64,000 bases of DNA, from positions 281,253-345,252 of the forward strand of contig NZ_KE386593.1 in the NCBI RefSeq assembly GCF_000427825.1. The letters are read 5' to 3'. This document shows, piece after piece, positions 1-7,374 of this stretch (the stretch's first letter is position 1; each line of letters starts with the position of its first letter). Source of the DNA: Thermocrispum municipale DSM 44069. Lineage in GTDB: Bacteria > Actinomycetota > Actinomycetes > Mycobacteriales > Pseudonocardiaceae. The notes under the pieces are model-generated. The model was not told the origin of the DNA and did no database searches. It saw only the letters and a program-made list of their open reading frames with translations. The position numbers and the translations under genes are program-made.

Positions 1-143
1 ACGTCGTTGAACGGCAGCATCGGTTCCAGCCACGGGAAGACCACCAGCATCAGCAGGGCGACGACGGCGGCGATCAGCAGGACGGCCAGCAGGACCCGCA
101 CGGCGAGCGGGCCGGGCAGGTGGCGCCAGATCCAGCCGTACAT
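1..143 (-). CDS. small membrane protein, 3' end outside the window
   Basis: Partial gene; only the first 47 codons lie in the window. The ATG at 141-143 directly follows the TGA of the sortase gene (stop and start are adjacent), so the two are probably translated together. The N-terminus reads MYGWIWRHLPGPLAVRVLL and continues into one strong hydrophobic segment (about residues 14-36), followed by an aromatic-proline stretch. I infer an integral membrane protein whose short cytoplasmic head starts with aromatic residues. Short proteins of this kind accompany the sortase/crgA locus in related actinobacteria; no function is claimed. Confidence 0.7.
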   Translation of the reverse strand, partial: MYGWIWRHLPGPLAVRVLLAVLLIAAVVALLMLVVFPWLEPMLPFND

Positions 144-947
144 TCACCGCCCTCCGATCTGCCGCAACAACGTCGGGTAGCCCGCCTTGCCGCGCTTGCC
201 GACCTGGTCGGTCAGCACCGCGTGGATGATCATCCGCTGGCTGTTGCCGTACTCGGGGTGGCTGGTCGTCAAGGTCAACAACGCGTTCTGCTGGGCGATC
301 GGCAGTGCCGATTTCGGCTGGTACGGCACCGCGGCCACAGCGTCGGCGCGGTCCGGCTCCACGATCTTGCGTCCGACGACCTGCCGGTACTCACCGCTCA
401 GCACCGGGACACGGGCGCATCGTGGGTCCTTACGTTGATGAGCCTCCCAGGTGGCGCGTTCGTCGGCCATCGGCAGCACGCGGTAGACCAGGAAATCGCT
501 GTTGGTCTCCACCACGATCGCGTCGCACGAGCGCAGTTCGTCCACCCTCCGGAACGGTGCGCCCTTGCCGACCCGGTGACCGGCCACCGCGAAGTTGCCC
601 GGCTCCCCTGGCCGCGCCGAGTGCGGGTAGTGTCCCGGCCCGGTCGCGAGCTGCTCCCGGTCGACGCCTTCGACAACGGCGAACTGGTAGTCCTGGCCGA
701 AAGCGGGGACATACAGCCGCGCGAACGGCTTCCCGACGGTCAGTTGCGGGCGCCGGCGTTCCATCGGAGAGGCGGAAAACGCCTGGTCAAGCTCGTTATT
801 GGCGCTGCGCTGGCGGTTCGCTGCGGTCAGGTCGGTGACGTAGAGCGCGTACCCCACGAAGAGCAGTACGACGATGCCTGCGGTGACCAGCAGCTCGCCG
901 ACGGTGCGCAGGACGACGTAGGCCGTCCCGGCCGAAGGCTTGCCCAC
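144..947 (-). CDS. class E sortase-like protein with catalytic Cys replaced by Ser
   Basis: 267 aa. One N-terminal membrane segment (about residues 15-37) precedes an extracytoplasmic sortase beta-barrel. The family's catalytic His sits in FAVAGHRVG (H124) and the Arg in NSQRMIIHA (R238). In place of the TLTTC signature the sequence reads LTLTTSHPEYG, so the nucleophile position is Ser229 (codon AGC at 261-263) rather than Cys. Sortases join surface proteins to cell-wall precursors by a Cys thioester, so this copy is expected to be impaired or to have another role. It is divergent from crgA and overlaps nothing. GTG or ATG choice at the 5' end is not in doubt because the membrane segment starts soon after. 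A single-base sequencing error (AGC for TGC) remains possible. Confidence 0.85.
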   Translation of the reverse strand: MGKPSAGTAYVVLRTVGELLVTAGIVVLLFVGYALYVTDLTAANRQRSANNELDQAFSASPMERRRPQLTVGKPFARLYVPAFGQDYQFAVVEGVDREQLATGPGHYPHSARPGEPGNFAVAGHRVGKGAPFRRVDELRSCDAIVVETNSDFLVYRVLPMADERATWEAHQRKDPRCARVPVLSGEYRQVVGRKIVEPDRADAVAAVPYQPKSALPIAQQNALLTLTTSHPEYGNSQRMIIHAVLTDQVGKRGKAGYPTLLRQIGGR

Positions 948-1082
948 CTGGCACCCCCGGGATCCGGTTCATCATCAGCAGTCGTTACGTTAACGTGGGG
1001 ATAGACGGCAAGTGACGGCTGCGGCCTGCACGGATGCCGATCCGAGACCAGCGACAGCGCATGTGGTGAGAGGGTCCCAACC

Positions 1083-1349
1083 ATGCCGAAATCTAAGGTG
1101 CGCAAGAAGACCGCGTACACGCCGCCGAAGAACCGGACCACCCCGGTCAAGGTCAAGGCGCAGGGGCCGTCCCACCCGCTGTACAAGGCCGTCATGTTCG
1201 GCCTGATGCTGCTGGGCCTCGCCTGGCTGGTGGTGAACTACCTGGCGGGCGACAAGATCTCGTTCATGGCCGAGCTCGGCAACTGGAACTTCGCCATCGG
1301 CTTCGCCCTGCTGGTCGCCGGGCTGTTGATGACCATGCGCTGGCGGTGA
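1083..1349 (+). CDS. crgA: cell division protein CrgA
   Basis: 88 aa, the usual CrgA length. A basic N-terminal tail (MPKSKVRKK) is followed by two membrane segments (about residues 33-52 and 66-84), the second preceded by the conserved NWN region. CrgA is a small actinobacterial divisome protein that interacts with FtsZ, FtsI/PBP proteins and CwsA and helps to recruit septal peptidoglycan enzymes. Position beside a class E sortase and close to the origin is the conserved actinobacterial location (Rv0011c in M. tuberculosis). The 135-bp divergent spacer from the sortase gene must hold both promoters. Confidence 0.95.
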   Translation: MPKSKVRKKTAYTPPKNRTTPVKVKAQGPSHPLYKAVMFGLMLLGLAWLVVNYLAGDKISFMAELGNWNFAIGFALLVAGLLMTMRWR

Positions 1350-1390
1350 CCGGACGCCGGAATTACACCCTTGTAACCGATCCCCATTGG

Positions 1391-1440
1391 GGATAACTGT
1401 TGTGGATAACCTGTCAACGAATGGCCAGCCTGTGGACAAC
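1391..1440. promoter_or_regulatory. DnaA-box-like cluster upstream of the PH-domain gene
   Basis: TTGTGGATAA at 1400-1409 is a perfect reverse-complement DnaA box (TTATCCACAA). GGGATAACT just before it and TGTGGACAA at 1431-1439 are near matches. The cluster is in the crgA/PH-protein intergenic space if the latter starts at 1447. DnaA binding here is inference. Confidence 0.45.
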
Positions 1441-1446
1441 CTGGGG

Positions 1447-1869
1447 ATGACCTGGGGTCCGCGACGGGCGGTCATCGCCGCGACAGGAGTGCTCGCGATC
1501 GCCGGCGCGGTCGGCGCGACACTCTACGGACGCGAGGGCGACAGGATCGGCGCGCTGCTGCTGTGGCTAGTTGCTCTGCTGTTCGTCGCGCTCACCGCCT
1601 ACGCTTCGCTGCTCAACCCGCGGTTGTTCGCCAACCAGTACGGCGTAGCCGTCCGCACGCTCAAGGGCACGCGGGAAGTCGACTGGCAGTACGTGGAAGT
1701 CCGGGTCAAGACGACCCGGCGGCTCGGCAGGGACACCCGCACGCTCGAGCTCGAACTGGCATCGCAGGACGGCGGCGCGGCGGACAGCGAGCTGGTGGTG
1801 CTCGGTCAGTTCGAACTCGGCGCCGAGCCGGACGACGTGCTCGAGGACCTCAACCGGCTGCGGGGGTGA
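1447..1869 (+). CDS. PH domain-containing membrane protein (Rv0010c-like)
   Basis: 140 aa from the ATG at 1447. The start was chosen because MTWGPRR aligns in phase with the start region of mycobacterial Rv0010c (WAPR) and because upstream codons overlap DnaA-box-like DNA; TTG 1387 and GTG 1402 are the in-frame alternatives. Two hydrophobic segments (about residues 8-25 and 33-50) are followed by a cytoplasmic bacterial PH-like domain ending in ALEDLNRL-type helix (DDVLEDLNRLRG). This family sits beside crgA and ppiA in many actinobacteria; its biochemical role is not known, but PH-like folds usually mediate protein or lipid contacts at the membrane. Confidence 0.8.
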   Translation: MTWGPRRAVIAATGVLAIAGAVGATLYGREGDRIGALLLWLVALLFVALTAYASLLNPRLFANQYGVAVRTLKGTREVDWQYVEVRVKTTRRLGRDTRTLELELASQDGGAADSELVVLGQFELGAEPDDVLEDLNRLRG

Positions 1870-1884
1870 GCGCCCACCCGCGAA

Positions 1885-2799
1885 TCAGACCGGAATGCCG
1901 AACTGCTCGATCAACTGCGCGTCACGCACCAGAAACATCGCGATGAGCGCCGCCACCACCAGCGCGATCGTGCCGACCTGCACCGGGGTGCGGATCCGCG
2001 CGGGGGCGTAGACCAGCGCGACCGTCACCAGCGTGCCGACGGCGAAGCCGCCGAGGTGGCCGAGCCATGAGATGCCCTCGACCCGGAAGCTGATCACCAG
2101 GTTGATCCCGATGATCACCACGATGAACGTCAGGTCCAGCCGCAACCGGATCGCGGCGACCAGGATCGCGCCGAGCAGGCCGTAGATCGCGCCGGACGCG
2201 CCCGCCGTCCAGCGCTGGACGTCCTCGAACAGGTACACCGCCACGCCGCCACCGAGCAGCGAGACCCCGTACAGCGCGAGGAAGCGGGCTTTGCCGAGCA
2301 GCTGCTCGAGATCCCTGCCGAGGAACCACAGCGCGAGCATGTTCATCAGCAGGTGGAACGGCCCGATGTGCAAGAACGCCGACGTGATCAGCCGCCACCA
2401 CTCGCCGGCAGCGACCAGTGGCGACCACAGCGCGCCCTGCAGGAAAAGCGTGGACGACTGGTTGTCCATCACGCTGCCCGCTTCGGCCGCGGTGGCGACG
2501 AAGATCAGCCCGTTGAGCACGATGAGCAGCGGCGTGACGACGACCTGATCGGTGACCCGGGCCCCGGCCACCGTGCGCGCCCCGAAGCCTCGGCCGCGCG
2601 TCACCGCTGAGCGCGCCTTCTCCTCGCGCCGGGCCGCCGCCACGCAGTCGATGCACTGATAGCCGACGGCCGCTTCGCGGAGGCAGTCCGGGCACGCCCA
2701 GCGCTCACACCGGGTGCAACGCAAGCCCGTCTGCCGGTCCGGGTGCCACCAGCAGGTCGTGGGCGCCTGCTGCGGCTCGGGTTGCGCTTCGCTCACCAC
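1885..2799 (-). CDS. rhomboid family intramembrane serine protease with N-terminal zinc ribbon
   Basis: 304 aa from GTG 2799 (a second GTG follows at 2796); AGAGGGA lies seven bases upstream. An N-terminal zinc-binding module carries C16, H19, C28, C31, C36, C39, C49 and C52. Six or seven membrane helices follow. The catalytic dyad is visible: Ser202 in GASGAIYG and His248 in GHLGG, plus the conserved L1 loop region WWRLITSAFLHIGPFHLLMN. Rhomboids cut transmembrane substrates within the bilayer; the substrate here is unknown. The gene follows the cyclophilin gene by 19 bp on the same strand, so co-transcription is likely. Confidence 0.92.
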   Translation of the reverse strand: MVSEAQPEPQQAPTTCWWHPDRQTGLRCTRCERWACPDCLREAAVGYQCIDCVAAARREEKARSAVTRGRGFGARTVAGARVTDQVVVTPLLIVLNGLIFVATAAEAGSVMDNQSSTLFLQGALWSPLVAAGEWWRLITSAFLHIGPFHLLMNMLALWFLGRDLEQLLGKARFLALYGVSLLGGGVAVYLFEDVQRWTAGASGAIYGLLGAILVAAIRLRLDLTFIVVIIGINLVISFRVEGISWLGHLGGFAVGTLVTVALVYAPARIRTPVQVGTIALVVAALIAMFLVRDAQLIEQFGIPV

Positions 2800-2818
2800 A
2801 TTCCCTCTTGGCGGGCTC

Positions 2819-3361
2819 TCACTCCACCGTGACCCGCTCGATGACCACGTCTTCGATCGGCCGGTCGGCGGGCGGACGGGTCGGCACAGCACCGATCTTG
2901 TCCACGACTTCGCGGGACTCGGCGTCGGCGACCTCGCCGAAGATGGTGTGCCTGCGGTTCAGGTGAGGCTGCGGGCCGAGCGTGATGAAGAACTGCGAGC
3001 CGTTGGTGTTCGGGCCCGCGTTGGCCATACCGACCAGGTACGGCCGGTTGTAGTTGTTCTCCACGTGGATCTCGTCCGGGAACTCGTAGCCCGGGCCGCC
3101 GCGACCGGTGCCGGTGGGGTCCCCGCCCTGGATCATGAAGCCGTTGATGACCCGGTGGAACAGCGAGCCGTCGTAGAACGGTCCGGACACCGAGCCCTTG
3201 GCGTTCGGCCGGGTGTACTGCTTGGTTCCTTGGGCGAGTCCGACGAAGTTGGCCACCGTCTTCGGGGCCAGGTTCGGCCACAGCGTGATCCGAATGTCCC
3301 CGAAGTTGGTGTGCAAGGTCGCACTCGAGGGGGTACTTATGCTGTCAGTCACCCGATACAT
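2819..3361 (-). CDS. ppiA: peptidyl-prolyl cis-trans isomerase, cyclophilin type
   Basis: 180 aa from ATG 3361; GTG 3352 is a close alternative and neither has a strong ribosome site. Cyclophilin motifs are intact: FHRVINGFMIQGGD (residues 69-81), MANAGPNTNGSQFFIT (112-127) and HLNRRHTIFGEV (133-144). It accelerates prolyl isomerization during protein folding, probably in the cytosol since no signal peptide is seen. It is the orthologue by position of M. tuberculosis Rv0009. It is the first gene of a probable operon with the rhomboid gene downstream. Confidence 0.93.
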   Translation of the reverse strand: MYRVTDSISTPSSATLHTNFGDIRITLWPNLAPKTVANFVGLAQGTKQYTRPNAKGSVSGPFYDGSLFHRVINGFMIQGGDPTGTGRGGPGYEFPDEIHVENNYNRPYLVGMANAGPNTNGSQFFITLGPQPHLNRRHTIFGEVADAESREVVDKIGAVPTRPPADRPIEDVVIERVTVE

Positions 3362-3453
3362 CGTGCCATCACGAGCGAAGTAGATAAGCAAGGGGCAGGA
3401 TGGGTGATGAGAGCCCACGCAACGCGAGCTATCGAAATGACGAGGTGAAGGCC

Positions 3454-4254
3454 ATGACGACGGCCACAGACAAACTGGCCGACACGCTCTCCAGCGGCGC
3501 AGAGGAAGTTGCCAAGCGCGGCAAGCGCGCCAGGAAGAAGGCCGAACGCAGTGCCAAGAAGGCACGCAAGGACATCGCCCGCGGTGCCAAGGCAGGCCGG
3601 AAGGCAGCCAAGAAGGAAGTGGCTCGTCGTCGGGAGGAATTCCGCAACACGGTGGCGCAGACCAGGGAACAGCTGAACACCATGGAAGCCGGGCGCAAAG
3701 AGCGCAAGGCGGCCAAGAAGGAAGCCAAGGACACCATCCGCCAGGCCGCCGAGGAGTTCAAGTCGGCCGCCAAGGCCTCCAAGAAGGCGAAGAGCGCCGC
3801 GAAGTCGGCGGGCAAGGAGACCAAGGCGGCGGCCCGCGCAGCGGCGCCGGACAAGAAGAAGAAGCGTCGTTGGCCGAAGCTGCTGGGCATCGGCATGATC
3901 GTCGGCGCGGTGGCTTACGCGATGCGGTCCAAGCAGGAGCAGTCCGCGTCGGCCACCACGCCACCGCCGCCGCCCGCGCCCAAGCCGACCACGCAGGCCA
4001 AGCCGGCGGAGAGCGCGAAGCCTGCGGAGAACGCGAAGCCTGCGGAGAACGCGAAGGCGGACACCGACAAGGCGGCGGACGCCGCACAGGACGCTCCGCC
4101 GACCGCGGAGCCGTCCGGGTCCACCGGTGGCAAGGACACCAGCGGGTCCTCCGGTGGCAAGGACACCAGCGGGTCCTCGAGCAGTAACTCCGCCAAGTCC
4201 AAGTCCGGCTCGGGCAAGGACGCAGGCAAGCAGGCCGGCTCCTCCGGCACGTGA
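3454..4254 (+). CDS. Lys/Ala-rich membrane-anchored protein with low-complexity tail
   Basis: 266 aa from ATG 3454, preceded by GAGGTGA at good spacing (upstream ATG 3400 has none). Residues 1-140 are a highly basic Lys/Ala/Glu-rich helix resembling the histone H1-like tails of actinobacterial Hup/Hns-type proteins; KKKKRRWPK then leads into a single membrane segment (about residues 146-163). The C-terminal part is Pro/Ala/Ser-rich with AKPAE(S/N) repeated three times and STGGKDTSGS-type units twice. By topology the basic half should be cytoplasmic and the tail outside. No named family is recognised. It could tether DNA or RNA to the membrane, but that is only a suggestion from charge and topology. 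Confidence 0.8.
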   Translation: MTTATDKLADTLSSGAEEVAKRGKRARKKAERSAKKARKDIARGAKAGRKAAKKEVARRREEFRNTVAQTREQLNTMEAGRKERKAAKKEAKDTIRQAAEEFKSAAKASKKAKSAAKSAGKETKAAARAAAPDKKKKRRWPKLLGIGMIVGAVAYAMRSKQEQSASATTPPPPPAPKPTTQAKPAESAKPAENAKPAENAKADTDKAADAAQDAPPTAEPSGSTGGKDTSGSSGGKDTSGSSSSNSAKSKSGSGKDAGKQAGSSGT

Positions 4255-4265
4255 TGGGCACAGCG

Positions 4266-4302
4266 AAACGGCCCGTCGAGCACATCGCTCGGCGGGCCGT
4301 TT
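4266..4302. terminator. bidirectional intrinsic terminator between convergent genes
   Basis: AAACGGCCCGTCGAGC pairs with GCTCGGCGGGCCGTTT (one mismatch) around a five-base loop. The arms end in A and T runs, so the hairpin can serve the Lys-rich protein gene on one side and the gene at 4323-4754 on the other. Confidence 0.85.
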
Positions 4303-4322
4303 GCTATGCCGTCAAGGCCTGA

Positions 4323-4754
4323 TCAGCCGGTGTACTTCTGGAGCACACCGCCCAGCGCGGGCAGCGCCTCCTCCACGTTCTTCTTCCCTTGCGGGCGCAG
4401 CTTGTTGTACACCTTCTTGATCGTCTCGCGCTGCGAGCGCTCGGCCCGCTCGTCGGTCACCGCGAGCATCGCGTCGGACACCTCGTCGGACCGGCCGGCC
4501 AGGTAGTCACCGAACGAGCCACCACCCGACTGCGCGAAGTCGGCGTAGAACGGCTCGAGCCGCTGCACGAAGTCGTCCAGCAGGGAGTCGATGGCGGCTT
4601 CGATGATGCCCGGCTTGATCTTCTTGACCAGCCCGTAACCGCTCTTGACGGCGATGCCCTTCTTGCTGACCTCGGCGTCGACCAGCTCGTTCAGGTCGGA
4701 CACCACGGACGGGCGAGCGGAGGAGTCAAGCAGTGCGGACTTCAAAGACGTCAC
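4323..4754 (-). CDS. conserved actinobacterial protein, DUF6918-like
   Basis: 143 aa from GTG 4754 with AAAGG about nine bases upstream. The protein is mostly helical and soluble, with the features I associate with the DUF6918 family: LLDxSxRPxVVxDLxxLVDAEV at the start, a central KxGxxxVKKxKPGII helix, DDFVxRLEPFYADF, and GDYLAGRSDEVSDAMLAVTDERA. The function of the family is unknown; the helical bundle carries charged faces and no catalytic motif. It is alone between the terminator and the secreted protein gene upstream. Confidence 0.8.
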   Translation of the reverse strand: MTSLKSALLDSSARPSVVSDLNELVDAEVSKKGIAVKSGYGLVKKIKPGIIEAAIDSLLDDFVQRLEPFYADFAQSGGGSFGDYLAGRSDEVSDAMLAVTDERAERSQRETIKKVYNKLRPQGKKNVEEALPALGGVLQKYTG

Positions 4755-4874
4755 AGGTACTTGCCTTTCACGAAGAGTGCTTGGGGGTGATCAAGACGCG
4801 CAAAACGGTAATGCACGCTCGGTGAGCCTTGAGTTCGGGGTTGTAACCGTGCCACGCCCTCATCGCATGAAGCA

Positions 4875-6002
4875 TCAGACCAGGCGGCGGCCGTCGACCA
4901 ACTCGGTGTAGTCCGCCGCCATCGGCAGCTCACCCACGTGCTGCTGCGCGGCCAGCAGGTCCTCCAGCGGCAGGTTCCCGCTCAGCGAGCCGGTGTGCGG
5001 CAGGTTGGGCACACCCGCGCCCTGGAAGGCACCCACGACTTCCTCGACACCGGGCAGCATGCCGAACTCGGTGGTCGGCAGGTCCCGGTCCATCGGAGCG
5101 GTCACCGTGTCGAGCTGCGGCACCTGCAGGTTGTCCCGGAACGCCTCGGCGGCGTCGGTGACACCCGGGATGCGGTCGAACTCGGTGGTCGGCAGGTCGC
5201 GCTCCATCGGGACCGCGGACAGCTGTGCGGCCTCGACGGGAACCTCCGGCAGCTGCGCGTGGGCCTGGACCGCCTCGACCGCGTCACTCAGTCCCGGGAT
5301 CCGGTGGAGTTCCGTGGTGGGCAGGTCGGCCTCCGGCAGACCGGCTTCGGGCAGCTCAGCTTCCGGCAAGGACGCGAGATCCAGCTGCCCGACGCTGGGC
5401 AGCATCACGGTGTCCTGCAGCAGGTCGAGCTCCGGCATGTCCGACCGCGGAGCCACCGTCGGGAAGGTGTTCGCGGTGGGCAGGGCGGGCACCGCGGTGG
5501 CGGGCAGCAAGTGCTCGGAGGCGTCCAGCGCCAGCGGCTCGATGTCCTCGGGTGCGACGGCGTTGCCCGCGGAGAGCAGCGCGTCCAGCGGCCCGACGAA
5601 CGGGATGATGTGGTTGTCGGCGCTCCGCGGGGCGGCCTGGGCGAGGTGCTCGGTGGCCCGGGTGACCCGGCCGGCCGCTTGCTCCAGGTGCTCACGCGCG
5701 GGCAGCTGGTCGGCCACGGCCGACGGGTCCAGCTCCGGAAGGTCCGGCAGCCCGGCTTCCGCGAGATCCTTGGGTGGTTCGAGGCCGTCCGAAAGCTCGC
5801 GCGGAAGGGTGGCTTTCACGTCTGTGTCCTCGCTGTCGGTCAACGTCGGGAGTGTGGCTTCGTCCACGGCGGAGGACGCCAGGTCGTCGACGGCCGGCAG
5901 CGTCACGTCCGGCTCCTCGGCCGACGCAAGGCCGGTACCCAGCATCCACAGACCACCGGTGACGAGCGCGGCCTGCACGCCGCGCTGAGCCCACTGCTGC
6001 AT
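4875..6002 (-). CDS. secreted repeat protein, Leu/Pro/Asp/Glu-rich
   Basis: 375 aa from the second ATG (6002), chosen because AAGGAG lies 8-9 bases upstream and because a clean signal peptide follows (MQQWAQRGVQAALV... ending GLASA-EE, cleavage about residue 28). The mature chain is acidic and rich in Leu, Pro and Ala. Its C-terminal half carries three degenerate repeats starting DLPTTEL/F-x-x-(I/L)PGV with spacing of about 38-45 residues. No enzymatic domain or cell-wall sorting motif is visible. I infer an exported structural or cell-surface protein. The neighbour at 6123-6914 is also exported and low-complexity, separated by a hairpin, so each is probably its own unit. Confidence 0.75.
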   Translation of the reverse strand: MQQWAQRGVQAALVTGGLWMLGTGLASAEEPDVTLPAVDDLASSAVDEATLPTLTDSEDTDVKATLPRELSDGLEPPKDLAEAGLPDLPELDPSAVADQLPAREHLEQAAGRVTRATEHLAQAAPRSADNHIIPFVGPLDALLSAGNAVAPEDIEPLALDASEHLLPATAVPALPTANTFPTVAPRSDMPELDLLQDTVMLPSVGQLDLASLPEAELPEAGLPEADLPTTELHRIPGLSDAVEAVQAHAQLPEVPVEAAQLSAVPMERDLPTTEFDRIPGVTDAAEAFRDNLQVPQLDTVTAPMDRDLPTTEFGMLPGVEEVVGAFQGAGVPNLPHTGSLSGNLPLEDLLAAQQHVGELPMAADYTELVDGRRLV

Positions 6003-6065
6003 GGTGATGTTGCTCCTTAGATCAAAAAGATACGAACTGACGGGAAGTGACATGCACAGGCCAAC

Positions 6066-6113
6066 GGCCCACCGTCCGCGGCATGGGCATGCCGGGATGC
6101 GGACGCGTGGGCC
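6066..6113 (-). terminator. hairpin downstream of the secreted Ala/Gln-rich protein gene
   Basis: GGCCCACCGTCCGC pairs with GCGGACGCGTGGGCC (one bulged base), with an inner GGCATGGGCATGCC element. It lies just 3' of the gene ending at 6123. No clear U tract follows, so the assignment rests on position and stem strength. Confidence 0.55.
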
Positions 6114-6122
6114 GGAGACGTG

Positions 6123-6914
6123 CTAGTCGGGAGAAGTGCCGGGCTGATCGCCCGTGCTGACGGGACGGCCGACGAAGGCGACCGTCACCGCCGGTCCCCG
6201 GCCGCCGTCGGCAACGGCGGACTGCGGGAAGACGCCGACGAAGGCAGGCATCAGCGAGGATCCGGCCGAGCAGCCGCTCGCGGCGGCCGCCGGACAGGTG
6301 GGTGCGGGTGCGGACGCGGGGTCATGCGCGCCTGGCGCATCGTCCGCACTGCCGGCTGACCCGTCGGAACCGGATGTGGTTCGTAACGACCACGCGTCGG
6401 ATTCCTCTTCCGAAGCGTCCTGCGTGGTCGTCGCGACCTCGGCACTGTCGTTGAGGTCGGCACGTGTGCGTGGGGCACGATCCGGCTGCCGATCACTCGC
6501 CTGCTGGCGATCATCGGCCTGCTGCCGGGGTTGGGGTGCCTGCGGCTCGACCGGTGAGACCTTGACGGGCTGCTGAGCCGCTCGCACCTCCTCCTCGACG
6601 GCCTGGTGCGCCTCGGTCAAGCCGCGGTTGGTGCGGCTGGCCGCAGCGGTCACGACGTCGCGTCCGGCCTCGACCACTTCGTTGACCGCATCGGACACCC
6701 GCAACGGAGTTCGATCCAGCTGCTCGTCGGCGGACGCGGAACCGGACGCGATCGCCCAGGCCACCGCCGAGGTGGCGATCGTGCCCCCGAGCACGGCGCA
6801 GGCGCGGGCCAGCGTGCGGCGCCAACCGCCGCTGCTGTCCGCAGAACGCCGAGCTTCGGGTCTCACAGCGCCGGATACTGCCGGTAGGGCCAGGGGCGTG
6901 GAAACGTCCGACAC
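6123..6914 (-). CDS. exported Ala/Ser/Gln-rich protein of unknown function
   Basis: 263 aa from GTG 6914. A basic N-terminus (RRTLARACAVL) precedes a hydrophobic segment (about residues 36-60) ending in ASGSASADE, consistent with a long signal peptide or anchor. Then come a helical segment, a Gln/Arg/Asp-rich linker and an acidic Ser/Gly/Ala stretch. The C-terminus contains a Cys pair (CPAAAASGC) and a hydrophobic patch with MPAFVGVF. No family is recognised. The composition and signal resemble the protein at 4875-6002, and both may be surface-associated. Confidence 0.65.
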   Translation of the reverse strand: MSDVSTPLALPAVSGAVRPEARRSADSSGGWRRTLARACAVLGGTIATSAVAWAIASGSASADEQLDRTPLRVSDAVNEVVEAGRDVVTAAASRTNRGLTEAHQAVEEEVRAAQQPVKVSPVEPQAPQPRQQADDRQQASDRQPDRAPRTRADLNDSAEVATTTQDASEEESDAWSLRTTSGSDGSAGSADDAPGAHDPASAPAPTCPAAAASGCSAGSSLMPAFVGVFPQSAVADGGRGPAVTVAFVGRPVSTGDQPGTSPD

Positions 6915-6994
6915 GAGGAGTTGACCTGGAAGTGTGACGCCGGCGCCCGCTCATCGACGGAGACCGACCGTTGATCGCAACGGCCCGCGGTGAC

Positions 6995-7229
6995 CCGGTG
7001 AGGAGTCTGCATGGTGCATCGGCGCGCAGCGACACCATCTGGAGGTCGCATGGCGGCGCGTGGCGACATCAGCGGACCTTTGTTCGGTGAGCCGGCACCC
7101 CGGCATCACCATCGGACCTGCGCATGGTGCGCCGGCACGCGGCAACACGACCGGACCTGCGCATGGTGCGCCGGCGCGCAGCAACACGACCGGACCTGCG
7201 CATGGTGGGCGGCACCCGGCGACACCATC
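6995..7229. repeat. 39-bp tandem minisatellite in an intergenic region
   Basis: Three clean units of 39 bp start at 7113, 7152 and 7191 (each opening CGGACCTGCGCATGGTG). More degenerate copies can be traced at about 7073 (40 bp), 7034 and 6995. The unit length is a multiple of three and both strands stay open through the array, but no start signal or protein family supports translation. The whole intergenic space 6915-7374 otherwise holds only a GC-rich tail. Confidence 0.8.
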
Positions 7230-7374
7230 CGACGTCCGCGTGTGCCTCGCGTCCGGCGGGCGGGCCGTTCCCCGGCGCGCCGCGCGCCCGGCGGGCTCCC
7301 GCAGCGCTGCGCGGGCCCTCGCCCCAGCCCGGCTGTGCCGTCGCGGCGGCACTTAGAGTCGACAACGCTCGGAG

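Noticed and set aside
120-1004. Long + strand open frame over the sortase gene
   Set aside because: Antisense shadow: the complementary frame has clear sortase motifs, and this one is Arg/Gly-rich without family features.
7011-7250. CRISPR array
   Set aside because: 39-bp units are directly contiguous without spacers and diverge gradually, so a minisatellite.
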